Source of the DNA: Progne subis subis
Taxonomy: Eukaryota > Chordata > Aves > Passeriformes > Hirundinidae
NCBI GenBank assembly: GCA_022316685.1
Contig: JAKJHU010000005.1
Span: 12,812,707 to 12,876,706, forward strand
DNA length: 64,000 nt
Reading direction: 5' to 3'
Positions 25,971 through 39,375 of the stretch are shown one piece after another. A program made the position numbers and the translations under genes. Position 1 is the first letter of the stretch; each line of letters opens with the position of its first letter. The notes under the pieces were generated by a model, which worked only from the letters and a program-made list of their open reading frames with translations, was not told where the DNA came from and did not search any database.

Positions 25971-26886
25971 GTTTAATGTCATTGTTACCAAAAATTGGTA
26001 AAAATAAAAACTTCATCTGGCAACACCATTGGTATTGCATAAAGAATGGGCAATGGAAATTTATCTTTTTTTAGAGCATTTGAGAATTGCTAATTGCTAC
26101 AGCTCTCTTCAACTATAACCCCATAAGTATGTCTAAGCCCATAGTAGAGTTAGCTTCTTCCCATATAACGGATTTCTGAAGGAAAAGAATACAGAAGACA
26201 AAGTTATAATGCTAATTCAATTAATATTTATTTTTTCTGAATTTTCCATAAAGAAATTGCAGTGGAGAAAAGAAGGTTGCTTTGTTGGGTTGAGTAATGA
26301 GAAATTAATGTAATTCCATGTGCAATATAAGAACAGAGCCCTAGAAATTAAGTTAACTAAATGACCTCTACCTCAAAATATTAATCAAAAAAATTTAATA
26401 GCATGTATCCAACAGGGCATAGGAGCAGATGACCACAATCATCCAAAGATAACCTTTAATGATTGCTTATAGCTAGTTACTTAGGAAGATTCCTAATCTC
26501 AAATCTAAATCTCTTTTTTTGCAAAGCCTTTTACAGTCCTCTCATTTTTACATATTAGATAACAAATGTTGTCTCTATAACAAAATTTTAGATGTTAGAA
26601 AAATATGATTCATTTCCTGGACTAACTCTATTGACTTTTCTTCTTATGTCACACATTTTAAAATCTGTATTTTAGTTTTATCTACAAATACCTTTAGGCA
26701 GATTATGGAATTTACCACTGTGATGTCTAGTGGGCAATTAGTGAAAATGAATGAAACAAAAGTACTGAAGAAGAAAGAAACTCTAAGTGGAAATCCCTGG
26801 ACCTTGTCCAAAACAAAGTAATTTTTAAGTCTATCACCAAAAGCACATATTGATGACCTAACTCTGAAGCATCTTGATAAATGACA

Positions 26887-26925
26887 GCAAAAAACAAACA
26901 AATGAACAAACAAACAAACAAACAA
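26887..26925. repeat. (AAAC)n microsatellite
   Basis: About eight AAAC units with one interrupting AATG unit. Confidence 0.85.
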
Positions 26926-27903
26926 AAACCCCCAAAAGAGTGAGGCTACTACTTAAAGGTGTCATTTTTTCTAGAAAAAGGAATTTGAGATGAAGTCAAC
27001 TCAGAGGACTTCTATCTGATCTTGTAAGAGTTAGCTAACTTGAAGCTAGAGGAAAAAATGATACAAAATGTAAGAGTACAAAGTATAGTATCATGGCTAT
27101 AAGAATAAGTAACAATGTAAGTTCTGGTCTTGCTTGCTGGAATTAGATGTATATAAAGTCCTGGGTGACTTGAACAGCCGTCAAAAAGAAATGTGATCCT
27201 GGGATGTCCCACTGAAATATGTCTAGAAGCAACAGGGAAACATTAATGGTATTGTATATAGATATTGTAACCCTGCACCTGCTTGGGTTTATATAGCACA
27301 GCAGCACAGTCCCTGTGGGTGAATAGTTCCTCAGGTGTATCAGTCAAGTGTAGGACTAATCATTCCCACTGCAATACGATTCAGTTCCCCCATATGCCTT
27401 ATATACCAATGTTAAGCGATCTCCTAACTTCCTGAGCACATTCCCCTTTTTAAATACTGAGGTTTTTTACTGCTAAAGGGCAGATATTTTAATTTGTTTC
27501 TCCAGCTGGCAGAAGGACTCTCCTCCCCAAAAGTAGGGGACCAGTGAGGGATGAACAGCCACCTTTTTATACAGGAAATATCATCTTTATTCAAAATTCA
27601 ATATATAGGAGGATATGTTGTGACTGAAAGTATGTTTAGGTGTAGGATTGTCTCCTTATTCTGAATGACCAAATTACAGCCTGTATTTATTTCTCAGGAG
27701 AGCTACAGAAGTTAATCTGTAAGTAAATTTTGACATGTCTGTTAACCTCCTTACTATAAAGGTAAATATCACCCTTTGTTTCCTTTGTTACTTGATTTGA
27801 AATGAAAAAAGTATTAAATATGTGATCTGCAAATTCAGTCTTTTTATACAAAATATAGGGTTTTATGCAGTAATGATAACTAAGAAATATAGAAAAAACT
27901 TGT

Positions 27904-27920
27904 CAGAAACTCAGTTTCTG
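27904..27920. repeat. Perfect 8-bp palindrome with 1-nt centre
   Basis: CAGAAACT, C, AGTTTCTG. It is followed by further imperfect copies of TTTCTGTCAG/TTTCAGTCAG up to about 27,936. No function is assigned. Confidence 0.7.
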
Positions 27921-28009
27921 TCAGTTTCAGTCAGATAAAAAAATAATGCACCAACTAGATATGTTTGGGCCTTGCAGGGTAAACATTCTGCAAAAATAAT
28001 TGCTCTCTT

Positions 28010-28380
28010 TCAAGTGGAGCTAAAAACAAGGCAAGCAGTAATGTCCATAGTAATTATCGGTGGGTTAGTCATCTGCAAACACCTCTGGCAAACAGAGCTG
28101 AAGTTCCTAAGATACAGCTTGAAGCTCGCTTTGAGCAGGAGAAGCAGCTGCTCCAACAGCTCAAACACCTTGGGAGATTCACTAATAAGTGAAAAGGGGC
28201 TACTGAATTTTCCAATGCTAGAAAAAATGATGGGGACAAATTTATTGTCCGGGATGAACCTGGCAGCTTTGTTTATTCACTCCCAGTCACTACTTGGGAG
28301 CGATTCAGCACGGAGGCTTAGACATAGGTTTGTTCCTAGCCATGGCCCTGCCTGCCTTCCAAAGGACACATGATTTGGCC
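28010..28380. other. Candidate conserved non-coding element
   Basis: This block of about 370 bp has more G+C than its flanks and no simple repeats. It stays open for 133 codons on the plus strand (27,972-28,373), but the reading has no recognisable domain and no strong splice sites bounding it. A conserved enhancer or a relic exon are both possible; the first seems likelier from base composition alone. Confidence 0.2.
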
Positions 28381-29974
28381 TGTACTGAGCTTCGTTTGAG
28401 TTCAGTGACCCTTTAAACCAAGCCCCTTAAAAATCCTTCTCTGGGGTATTGTGTATTCTTGTCTAGAGTTAGAAGTGATTCTTTGTGACAGATTAATAAA
28501 ACATTTATACTAAGTTGATTACACTTATCTCAGTCCAAATCCCTACCTCAGACAACAGCCAAAATTATTGTATGTAAAGTGCATTCCAGCTTCAGCTGCA
28601 GAACACCAGAAGGTTTGGTACAGAAAATGAAGGATAAGACTCACAAATCACAGGAAAAAACACCTCTGGGAAATCATTACTATTTAACCATATGCTGTCT
28701 TCTTTTTTTGTCTTTTTTTTCTTCTTTTCTTTTTTTCTGCTAGCAATTATAAATTCTATACACACAAAAAAGAACCATTTAAATATTTTAACTGATTCTT
28801 AATTTATTGTCATAATGAGGACTAAATCTTAAACAGCTGATAGAACAGACAAAATCTTTACTTACATATTTTACAGTAGCATCAAAACTTACAACAGGGA
28901 CTGATCCTTTCAAAGCACTCAATGGGTAAAAATAAAATCAAAATAAAACCTTTTTTTAAAAAAAATTCTTATGTTACATGCTCATTTAAATATATCTTAT
29001 TTACATATAAAGTGACACATACTGAAAGATCCATATGAATATTTTTCAGAAAAGCTATTCCACAGGAAATATTATTGACTCCTCACTCTGTTTTGAAATG
29101 GCTCACAGAATAAAACTCCCACAAGCTCCTCAACTACCACTAGTTCTAGCTGCAAGAAACAACAACCACAGCACTTTTCAAATTACTGGCTAACTGTTTA
29201 TGGAACCAAAGGTTTGGAATGTTCAATAAATGCTTTTTACACAATTCACGTGTTTCATAATCTCTATGAAACATCTTCATTCAGCTGAAGGGTGTTATTG
29301 AAGACAGCAGCACTGACCACTTGTGATAAAACTATTTTCTGGAAACCTTGACACTACACATTCTAAGACTACTGCAGCACCCACTTGAGTAGCAAACCAG
29401 CTGATTCCTCTGTTAGACTTGAACACCTGAGTCCACCTTTGCAAGGAGTATGTTTTTAAATCCATGCTATACCACTGGAACTTTTGTTTCTAAGTACCAA
29501 AATGTAAATCATGAATACCTGCTTCTCTTATAATCAGTACCTTGAGGTTGTTAAGTTCATTTTAAGTCACTGGATCTTCCTTTATATAGCCACATTTTAC
29601 AGTGGAAAACTTGAACAATAGCAGCAAGCAACAGACCTTCTTAGGATGCCTGCATCTCCATTGTTCCTGGAAAGCCATCCTGCCCACATAATAACTTTCC
29701 CACGGTTCTCCAAGCCTAACCATTGCTATTTGCTTAGAAACTGAAAAGAACATCAATCTGAAAGCGGAACTTCTTTTGAAGACATTAGATGATTTTTAGC
29801 CAAAAATATTTGCCAACTTTTTTAACTCCTTTCATGCATAGCTTTGAAAAGGTATTTGCTTGTTTAGGGGCAGAGAAGGCAGCCCTCATTTTATGCAGAA
29901 AAAGAAATTTTTTCCACAATGTTCAAAAAAAAGATATGATTGGTCTGAGTGGTCTGTTTCATGATAAAGTGCAG

Positions 29975-30050
29975 CCTAGAAAAAAAAGCAACAAAACCAA
30001 CAACAAAACCAACAAAAACAAAACAAACAAACAAAAAATCCCAACAGAAC
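29975..30050. repeat. A-rich simple repeat (AACAAAACC/AAAC units)
   Basis: Irregular CAAC, AAAACC and AAAC units follow an A-run. Translated, this gives the Lys/Asn/Thr-rich stretch that keeps a chance frame open. Confidence 0.85.
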
Positions 30051-30699
30051 CCAAACACTTTAAAAAGTTTTTAAATCCACAATATGAGGGAAAAAAAATA
30101 AAATTACAAAAAAAAAACCCTATAGCAGTTTTCTCTGAGATTAATACAACAAAAGAAAGAGGTTACCTTTGTACTCTCTTGCAAGGTACAGAAAACTTAT
30201 CTTTGTCAGTACTGTGCTCAGGAACAAGGCCAGTGTGGTCAGAGAAAACCTGACTCCTGATGTCTCCCAAGCAGGTGTGGCCTTCTGTGCATGGGTGCCA
30301 GCAGCATGTGGCAGCTGCAGATATCCTGAGAATTCACTGGACCCAGCAATAATCATTATCTATTAGATTACTGAGATATTCATTAGAGTCCAGTCCTGGA
30401 AAGTGTTTCAAATGACATCCTTGATGACCACAGGAGCAGCTTTTAGATTTTCAGGAATACAAAGACCTTGATTTGAAATCCTAAACTTGGATCTTAATGA
30501 GAGTTTAATTACATTATGCACTAAAAGTTGATACGGTTCATTTTCATATATTTTCTCACTTCATGGAGAGAGTGCTAAGACTGCATGAAATTTCCATCTG
30601 TTTTCTCCTAACAGTTTTCCCTCAGACTGATAATGTTTCCATAGACAAAATATGTTAATCTCTTCTCTGTCTTCACATGAAAACAAGTATTTTCATGAA

Positions 30700-31210
30700 A
30701 TTATAGAATCAGAAAATAGCCTGGGTTGGAAAAAGGCCTTAGAGATCATCCTACTCCAGCCTGCCTGTCATGGACAGGAGCATTTTCCACTAGACAACGG
30801 AATATCTAGACCACGTTGCTCAGAGAACCACCCAGCCTGAGCTGGAACACTTCCAGGGATGGGACACTTCTTTAGGCAACATAGTCCCATGCCTCACTAC
30901 CCTCACAGTGAAGAATTTCTTCTTACTACATAATCCAGACCTACTCTCAGTGTGAAGCCCATCTTGTCCTGTTATCCCATACCCTTTTAAAATATCCTTC
31001 TTTAGGTCTCCTGTTGCTTCCTTCCAGGTACTGGAAGGGTGGAATTTGTTCACTCCAAAGAGTTTACTTCTCTAGGCTGATCAATTCCAATCCTCTCAAC
31101 ATCTCATCCATCCAGCCGTCTTCCTCACCCTCCTCTGGATTCGCTCCAACAGGCTGAAATCCTTCCTGTGCTGAGAACCTCAGAGCTAGATGCAACATTC
31201 TAGGTGTGGG
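30700..31210 (-). mobile_element. CR1 LINE, about 510 bp
   Basis: In antisense it begins with 'attatagaatcagaaaatag' and 'cctgggttggaaaaaggcct', followed by the CR1 3' UTR ('cacttccagggatgggacac', 'cctcacagtgaagaatttct') and the end of the reverse-transcriptase ORF. It stops near 'cattctaggtgtgg'. It has many substitutions and no intact frame, and is 5'-truncated. Confidence 0.9.
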
Positions 31211-34200
31211 GGTTTGTTTCCTAATGCAGAGGGGTTTTTTTATTCAGAGCTACTTTGTAAAATTATTTTTAAAGGTGAAAAAAACACGATTGAATTCTTT
31301 TCAGCAGTATATTCAACTCTCTAGCCTGAAATTAAACAGCTGTTAATAAAGATTAAAGTTACCTAAGAAGTTTCTTTCATCTACAAAATTATTAAGCATA
31401 TGTATTTCACATCTACAGAAAAAGTAGATTGTGTCTGTCTTGAGAGAATAATCTCAGTCATCCTTCTTTTTGATGATAATAAATAGCAAAACAATGCAGG
31501 GTTTTTTTATTCCAAGCTATTTTTTAAAAGGACAGAAATTCTTGTGCAATTTTAAGTGAACTAATGATCTCAAACTAGTTCAGGCTATTATTTTTTTTTT
31601 AATTATTTTTTCTAAATTATCTTTTCTGAGTAAAAACGCACTTTATTTTCTTTGTTCAGGAATGAAGTATAGGCCACAGCAAAATGTTGCACAGATTTAG
31701 CCCAAGTAGCTCAGATATGGCCTATCGCTATACTTATAGCAAAATGCAATAGAATTATTGGATTTCCCATACCTGTTAGTGATATAAATCAGAATTCTTA
31801 AATACTTTCTTTGGCTCTCCTGAAAAAGCTCTTCTTTCAGGAAAGCAGTGCTCTTCTATATAATCTAACTGAGTATTAGAGTCTCCCATTACAATTACAT
31901 TGTTCTTTTTACAAACAGATTCTGACACAATACAAAAACCTGGGAATAAATGTGTGAATTCTCTAAGTTCCCTCCTGTCTTCTGCCGTCAAAAGATGCAG
32001 TGAAGCATTATCATTGGCATAGCAATTCCTTTTTTGTGGTCATGATATTTTCTTAATATTCTGAAATTATAATGACTAGTAAATGTTCTTTATTAGCATT
32101 TGAGAACTTACCACATGCTCCAGTGTAAGAATAATTTGAATTCTGGGGGGTTTTTGCTGACATGCTGCATGTGTGTCTCTCAGATGTTATTGATGTTATT
32201 GATGTGGAATGTTCTTGTAAACACTATGATTAATTAAATAAACAACAACCAGATCCCAGAGTAGTCATTGATTCATATTCTATGTAACTTTTTTCAATAT
32301 GTGCAAGAATTCATCTGTGAATGAGGACATAAAACCCCCTGAAATAAACTAAGGACTATATCCAGTAAAACCTGATGATCAGCTGCTGCAATTACAGCAC
32401 AATATCATCAAAGTGGCTGTATTACCAAGTCTCTTTATTTTAACTGTTTTTATTAGTAATGTTATGTGTGACTGATTGCCAGAGGGAAAATAACTTTATA
32501 AGAAATTTAATATATTTTGAAACTGAAATAAAAATATTACATTTAATTTTGTTCGGTACTTGCTGTCACTGGACATCCATGCGCCGTTGTTTGAGGAAAC
32601 AGCATTTGACTTTCTTTCTCTTAACTGCCAGGGACTGCAGAAGAAAGAAGCTGGTGTAGCATTATGTGTTGCCTCCCTAGTGCTGCCCTGTGAAATCAGA
32701 TCTTTTGAAAATCAGTTGCTAGTTAAGGCTTTTCTGCCTATTGATATAACTCTAACCAACACCATTAAAATGCACAGCAGAAATGCTGAAGGTCTTGGAT
32801 CTCCATGGTGCAGCAGACTTTAACTTGAAATTCCTTCTTTTATGTTACCACAGTGCCTTGCTTTCATTGCTATGGAAGTTGCCTCATCACAAAGCAGACA
32901 CCTCTACTATATTTGAAACCAATACCTCAGTATGCACATGGAGAGAGGATAATTAGATTCCACTGTGCAATAGAAGAGGTAAGGCTAGGATATAGCACAT
33001 GAACTGGATTGTATATCTTATTTTCTGAGTTAAAACAGCATGGCATTTCAAAACTAGGGGAAATTTATCAAGCATCTGTCCTACAGGGCCTAGACAAGAG
33101 GCAAATCCTCACCAGCCTGCCATGACTCTCATATTCTAATCTCTCCCAGTCTGTGTTAGTGTAATGAGGTTTCCTTTATCCATGTCAATATAACTGACAA
33201 GATTCCTATTTGCACTGTGATCTTACAAATCTAGATTCTTCCCAGAAACAGCCTCCCAACAGAAGGAGTGCAGGTGTTGCCTTATTTGAGAAAAAGGCAC
33301 ATAACAGTAGGCAACTATAATTAAAAAAAAAAAAAATAAAAATCCCACCCAACACCCTAGTATTCCCCCTTTGGAAAGATTCCAAATAAGACTATAATCT
33401 AAACTGACTCCTTGAAATAGGTACAATTTCTTAAAAATCACAGTAAAACAAATACATCCTTGTCCTTTTTCAGTATCATATTTATTCTTCATTGGGTCCT
33501 GCTCTACAACAGGGCAAGCACCCACTGGTGCGTTTGAGACTCCACCATCACAATCCTGAAACATGCTCAAAGATACAGTTCACTCTCTCACATGTATTAA
33601 AAGCATCCATCTGTCATGTTTACCCTTTACAAAACTTCCCCACTCTCTACTTTAACCAGGAGAGACACTATTCTATCCCATAATGTCATGATCCTTGTAT
33701 CAGGAAGCTGAATCTGCCACTAATCAATTTCTGTGCTCGTAAAACAAATCTGCTTTATTCTTTTTCCTAGGACAGAATACATCATCCTCAGGCAGTGGTC
33801 TTCTGGGAGCTGAATAAACAATTACTATAGTCTAAAATATCCCTCTAAGATTTGTTGATGAAGGATAGAAGCAAAAGCCCTTTGTAAGTTGGCCATTTTA
33901 TTTGAGTTTGGATACTCTAAAACTCTTAAGTAAAATTAACAAAACTGAATTCCTAGTTTTGAGCTTAGTAAACGACAATAAAGTGTTTGAGTTGTTGGTT
34001 GAGAAGTGCTAGTGTTTTTTTCCTGGCTATCTCCAAATGGAGGTAGAGGCCAGCACTGACTGAATAAACACCCTGCATAAGCATCATAGAAAGAAGAATT
34101 TCTGTTAGAGAAAGGGCACTTGATTAGGAAAACAGCTACACAGCTACACTGTTTGTTGAGGAATTTGATACAAAGGAGATGTTAGGGAACAAAGGTAGAA

Positions 34201-34609
34201 AAAAAAAGTGAGTGTTTAAGAAGGGATAAGGGAAGCTGCTGACTTGTGACTTGCCTCAATGGGTCAAGAACTACGTTCTGTGAAAACCCAAGCAGTGCAC
34301 ATAACTGTTTTCACAGAATTAAAAAAATCATGCTGAAAAAATGGAAGAAAACATACATGTGCTTGAGAAATAAATGAGTCGTGAAAGTTCCCTGCTCTGT
34401 TTGAGATCATTGTGCTAAGCTTTGTGCCTGTCAGACACATTAGCACAAAAAAGTATAAGCTGAAGTATCTAATGGAGGACAGCTCTGAAAAAATAAAATA
34501 AAAGACAAAGGGACCAATGACTTATTAAAGAAATATGGGTATTGATCTAATATCCAGACCCAGCTGTGATGGACAAAAGCTCTCTAACAGTTTAAAGTTA
34601 GAAAGTGTA
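31211..34609. other. Unique AT-rich non-coding DNA
   Basis: No gene is recognised. Two similar T-rich segments occur at 31,222-31,252 and 31,494-31,521. An A-run lies at about 33,323-33,336. The 115-codon minus frame at 33,223-33,570 and the 87-codon plus frame at 32,560-32,823 have no recognisable domain. Confidence 0.5.
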
Positions 34610-35319
34610 TGTTGATTACGGCCGGGCAGCACGCGGGATATTTCCCTAATTCGCACTGCGAAATTCACAGGTAATTACAAAGTCTTTTATTTACAAAAGT
34701 GTTGAATATCCAAAATACAGATGCATATTCATGCCCCTGTCACCTCCCATTCCTCGCTTCGTATGCTAATTGGCAAAAAGGCTATTAAGCATGCGTACTT
34801 TGTTTCTTAAAATGAGTCGGGGGTCTATTCTGGGGAGGGGTCACCCAAAATGAGGAAGTAACATGAGTCTTCCTTGTCCTGACCTTTCTACTTTTTCAAT
34901 GCATTCATGACAAATGAATCCTTGATAGAACTTACAGTTTGCTGTGTTCAATGCGTCTTTTAAGCAGGAAATCTGCAGCTATCTTATGTCCTATTTACCA
35001 CATTTTGTTTTTCGTTACAAGCACAACTACATAAACATAAACCTGATAAGAAATGAGTTACAAGATCCGGGGTAGTTTATCTAAGATCCGGCTTCTGTTA
35101 ACTGCGAACAAAGATTACCTATCTACTTCAGCTAATTCAGCAACTTATTATCTTAACTTTCCTAAAAATCCTTAGTTCCTCAAAATTAACGTCTCACCAA
35201 TATCTACTCATGAGCTCTCCACCTTTGAATAGCCTTTGTAGGAAGGCTTTTTTACCTAATCCTATTCTTAATTCATCTAGTTAGATAATTTAAAGTTTTA
35301 AATAATTTTCTTTTCTACA
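34610..35319 (-). mobile_element. Probable solo LTR of an endogenous retrovirus
   Basis: The left edge TGTTGATTACGG at 34,610 and the right edge TTTCTACA ending at 35,319 give the expected TG...CA ends with short inverted termini (TGT/ACA). On the minus strand an AATAAA signal (plus-strand TTTATT at about 34,687) lies roughly 75 bp before the TG end, where R/U5 is expected, which gives the minus orientation. CpG-containing words (GGCCGGGCAGCACGCGG, GATCCGG twice) set it apart from the surrounding AT-rich DNA. No clean target-site duplication was found, so either edge may be off by some bases. No internal viral sequence adjoins it. Confidence 0.65.
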
Positions 35320-38300
35320 ATCTGAAGTATGAAAGCAGTCTGCCTACAGAAGTTCTTAGATAAAACCTATTAAACTGTAATAAATGGCACATCACTGTAT
35401 ATGGCAGAGTTCTTTATTATGTTTGTAGACAAATCATATGAAAAAATTGGTTTTGGGTGCTTTGTGGTGCTATATAATAAAACACAATGATGGAGTGTAG
35501 GGGAGACAGCAATCGATTCATCTACATTGCAAGCCTCTCTGATTTGTGTAGAGACAAGTTAAAGAGGAATTGGTGCCTGATTCCCTGGGCTCGAGATGTA
35601 GGACTTAGGGAAGTGTCATGTGCCAAGGGCAATTACCTAAAGCTACTGAGTTCTAGACATTTTGTAATCTCAGTAGTTCTTCAAGAAACTAGAAAAGCCT
35701 ATCTCAACTGCACTTCATATACACGTATCTTTCATCCAGCTGTCACAGCAATTTGTCTAATAAAAGGTCCACCTGGAGCTCTATTGCATTTTTTAATCAT
35801 ACTACTAAAGCAAAAATTCTACACTAAATGGAATATTTCTTTGTAACAGTGTCCAAATCACTATCCCAGTCAATCATGTTTCAAACATGTGCCTTCACAT
35901 TTTCTCTATCCAGTGCTTGCAGCACTTTTCTGTAGCTTGCTGTCATAGAAAATAGGACTCATTTCTTTATATAAGCCATCATTAGGCAGTATGTATTTTA
36001 GCTAAATTGACTAGATTGTTTCTTATTATCCTCAACTGTATCTTAATTCAGTATCATCAAGCTAAAAATCCTCTGAATATTGCCATACATACCACTGAAA
36101 TTAAAAATAGCAAAAAGTGGTTATTCTGAGACAGGGAACTTGACAGCATTATGGTCAGGGTGAGTAACTAGGGAAGACCTCTCCCCATCCCCAAGGTTGC
36201 AAAAACCAATAATGGGGTTCAGTCCCAGATTTGCTTGTGAATTATTTTTAGTATTTCTGAATCACAGTTTTCAACAAAATATGAGGAAAAAAATACTCTA
36301 AATTGAAACCCAATGCTTCTATAGTTCTGTGAAATGTGTGGATCCCTCACTGAAGGAGTTTTCCTTTTTTGTGCATGTATGTGCAAGTGTCTATATGTGC
36401 ACACCTCACTTTGTGCTTTAGAAGGCTTTAACATTGTTTTGAATATGTGGTTTTGTTATTCTTCAAAAACTTCATTAGTAAGTTCTGCTTTACCACAGTG
36501 TATAGTCCTCACTTAATTGCCTATATGATTTCAGTTTCTGACAAATGGTCCTTTTCAATAAGTAAATGAACCTTTTATTAATCATTCAATTATCCAAATA
36601 ATAATTTTCTCAGCTAATTCTTCCCCCACTGATTGAAATCCTGAATTTTCTTTCAGCCAGAATCTCTGTCTAACTTAAAACCATTAATTATGGCTTATTG
36701 TGTTACACTTTTCTGACAAGAGCATTGTATTTTTGAAAGAATTAATGAAATTCTCATTTAAGACATTAGAATCTAAATGTTATGGATACACAAACACATA
36801 TGCTTGAAAAAGAATGAGAACAGTGTACTGTGACAATAATTCATTCCAGTACTCAGTACTGACAAGTTTGAAAGTGGAGCACTCCAAAACACTCCGAAAA
36901 AAGCACCCTGTCCCTGCATTATTCTGCTGCTGTTCAAAAAGGCTATTCTGAAAAAAATACATGGGACAATACTGCAGTTTCAGTCCTATTACCTAAAATT
37001 CTTCTAGTGCTATCAACATCAGCATTTTTAAATTTTAGTTAAAGAATCAGTTATTTCCATTTCTTTATCAATAAAATGGCTATATAGTTAGAGATTTTTA
37101 AAAATATTCCTTTCATGTCTCAGTTGGGTAAACCTTTTTTGTTTGCTGAATTAAAAAAATGTCCTTTCTTTTTCTACTGCCAGAACCACTGGAATTTAGC
37201 ATGTTTAATGCTTTGTTTTGAATTCATTATTTTTCAGCAAAGAGTTATCCTTACTTAGCGAAATTTGGTAAATATAGATGCTGTAAAATAGCAAAAATTG
37301 ACACATAATGATTTTTCTCAGCTTTTGTTCTCATCGCTATTAATTCCCTATAAACTGACTTTGGCACACAAGTAAAATTTCACAGCATTATTTGACTAAT
37401 CTTAATTAAATTAATTACATTAGATAGTCTGTGCACTCTCATGAACAAGTGACTTTTACAAAAACTGAGACATCAACAATTTGCTTGAAAACACAACTCT
37501 AGTTTTGGTAAAGAGAGATGTATGTACCTTACCAAGCATCAGTTCATAACACGCAGAAAGACAATACAATTGTAATTCTCCTTTAAGTGGAATGGTTAGA
37601 GGTAACTCTGGCAGTTGGATTCCCAATATCATCTTCCAACATGAAATCAAACTCTTCAAAGCACCAGTTCAGTCAGGATAAAAATAGCAGATTTTACTTT
37701 GCAATGCCTCTTTCCTTTAAGTTAAGGGATCCTGAGGGAAAGGATTTGCTGTCAGCCCCACCTAAACAACACTAAGACAGAGTACATGTCATATCATAGC
37801 AGAAGGCTGCTGAAAACCTTGAAATGCGAAGCAGAGATCCTGAGCCCTGCCTTGGCTTTGGCAGCACTATTAAACAGAAAGAAGCGTTTCACAAGTAGCC
37901 ATGTGTAAAATGGGGACCATTTTGTCATCAAGAGTGTTCCTGAGAATTTTGGATTTGTGTCAGTTATTGGGGTTTAACTATTTCAAGTTTGTTTCATAAA
38001 GGACTTTCTTCATATTTTTGAACAGCCTGACATGTTTTCTGATGCATCAAAGAGTAGGTATAGTTTGCTTAGCCATGGCTTTATTTATCCTTAATTCTGT
38101 TTTCCACAGATGTTCCCTTGGAAATTGCTTTGTGGTGCTTTAATGACTTATAATTGTCATCTATAGATCAATCAGCTGCTCATTCTGTGTTCTTGAATTC
38201 CTTCCCTTTTGGCAGCCAGTTACACCAGTATTTTCAGACACCCACCCTCTCAATTCCTTTTTGCCAAGTCTGTCCAGTCTAGTTGTTTTATTCACTTGGC

Positions 38301-38832
38301 CTTACCATTTCTTTTCTTCAGAAACCAGTCAGGGTCATATGTCGTCCTTTCATAAATTAAGCAGTTTTGTTTTCTTCACAAACCAGGCAGACCATTGGTT
38401 TCTCTTCCTGTTCTTCTAGGAAGTGAAATTCAGTTCTTTCTGTTTTGTAGCTGTCGTTCAGTTTTGCTTCTTCTATGGCTGTATGTACACTTTAATGCAG
38501 TAATTGTTTGATCTGGAATAGAACTAATACTTGATAATCTGGAATATAATTAGTACTCAACAGAATCCTTTTCAGCTAAATACTGAGGGTATTTTCAAAC
38601 AGTAAAACAGATTAATCCTTCCTGATTTTCACCATTTTTTTGGAGGCCAGATCCTGCTGTCCAAGAAACACCTTGAACTGCTGCACGGGGTACCTCAAGA
38701 TTCTACACAATGAAAGACACATTTTTAACTTGTTTTTATTTGAGTTTCATCAGAAAAAATACTGTATAAGAGTTTTATATGGTTCAAATAAACATCACCA
38801 AAACAGGCAGTTGTCTGATAGAACCCTAATTT
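35320..38832. other. Unique non-coding DNA
   Basis: No gene is recognised. The 119-codon plus frame at 35,487-35,846 has no recognisable domain or splice context. The stretch at about 38,140-38,520 is pyrimidine-rich and could be an old repeat that I cannot name. Confidence 0.5.
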
Positions 38833-39375
38833 TATAGAACCATTTGGATTGAAAGGCACCTTAAAAATCATCTAGTTTCAACACCCCTACCACTGGCAGG
38901 GACACCTCCCACTAGACTAGGTTGTTCAAAGCCCCATCCAATTCCAGGGGGCAGGTCTCACCAGAGCAGTGTGTCAGGATCCCCGCCCTCACCCTGCTGG
39001 CCATGCTGCTTTTGATACAGCCCAGGTCAAGGTTGGCTCTCTGAGCTGCAAAGTATGCATCACTGGGTCTTGCTGAGTTTCTCCTCCACTAACACCCCCA
39101 AGTCCTTCTCCTCAGGGCTGCTCTCAGCCCATTCTCTGCCCAGTCTGTATCTGTTGGGATTGCCCTGGCCCAGGTGCCAGACCTTGCACTTGGCCTTGTT
39201 GAACTTCATGAGTTTCACACAGTCCCACCTCTCAAGCCTGTCCAGGTCTCTGTGGATGCCATCCCTCCTTCCCTCTGTGTGACAACCGCACTCCACAGCT
39301 TTGTGTCGTCAACAAACTCCCTGGGGATGCCCTTGATCAGTGTCAGTGACACTTTGTGACTGACAAAGCACCAAT
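38833..39375 (-). mobile_element. CR1 LINE with internal deletion
   Basis: In antisense the first about 110 bp are the CR1 3' end ('atagaaccatttggattgaa', 'gggacacctcccactagact'). Near 38,945 the sequence jumps to 'caggtctcaccagagcag', which in a complete CR1 lies further inside the ORF, so part of the 3' UTR and C-terminus is missing. From 39,060 to 39,296 the minus strand stays open and shows typical late reverse-transcriptase residues: [24 protein letters not shown], then [12 protein letters not shown]. The element is truncated and inactive. Confidence 0.9.

Larger units (their letters stand above)
25841..30699. other. Non-coding DNA with A-rich simple repeats
   Basis: No gene is recognised. 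Simple A-rich repeats occur at 25,885-25,970, 26,887-26,925 and 29,975-30,050. The 154-codon frame at 29,789-30,253 (plus) is opened up by the last of these and is not supported. The 133-codon frame at 27,972-28,373 is discussed under the candidate element there. Confidence 0.5.

Noticed and set aside
29789..30253. 154-codon plus-strand open frame
   Set aside because: It is held open by an A-rich simple repeat that codes for Lys/Asn/Thr runs. It has no domain and no splice context.
38140..38520. Pyrimidine-rich stretch considered as an old repeat
   Set aside because: No recognisable family blocks or boundaries.
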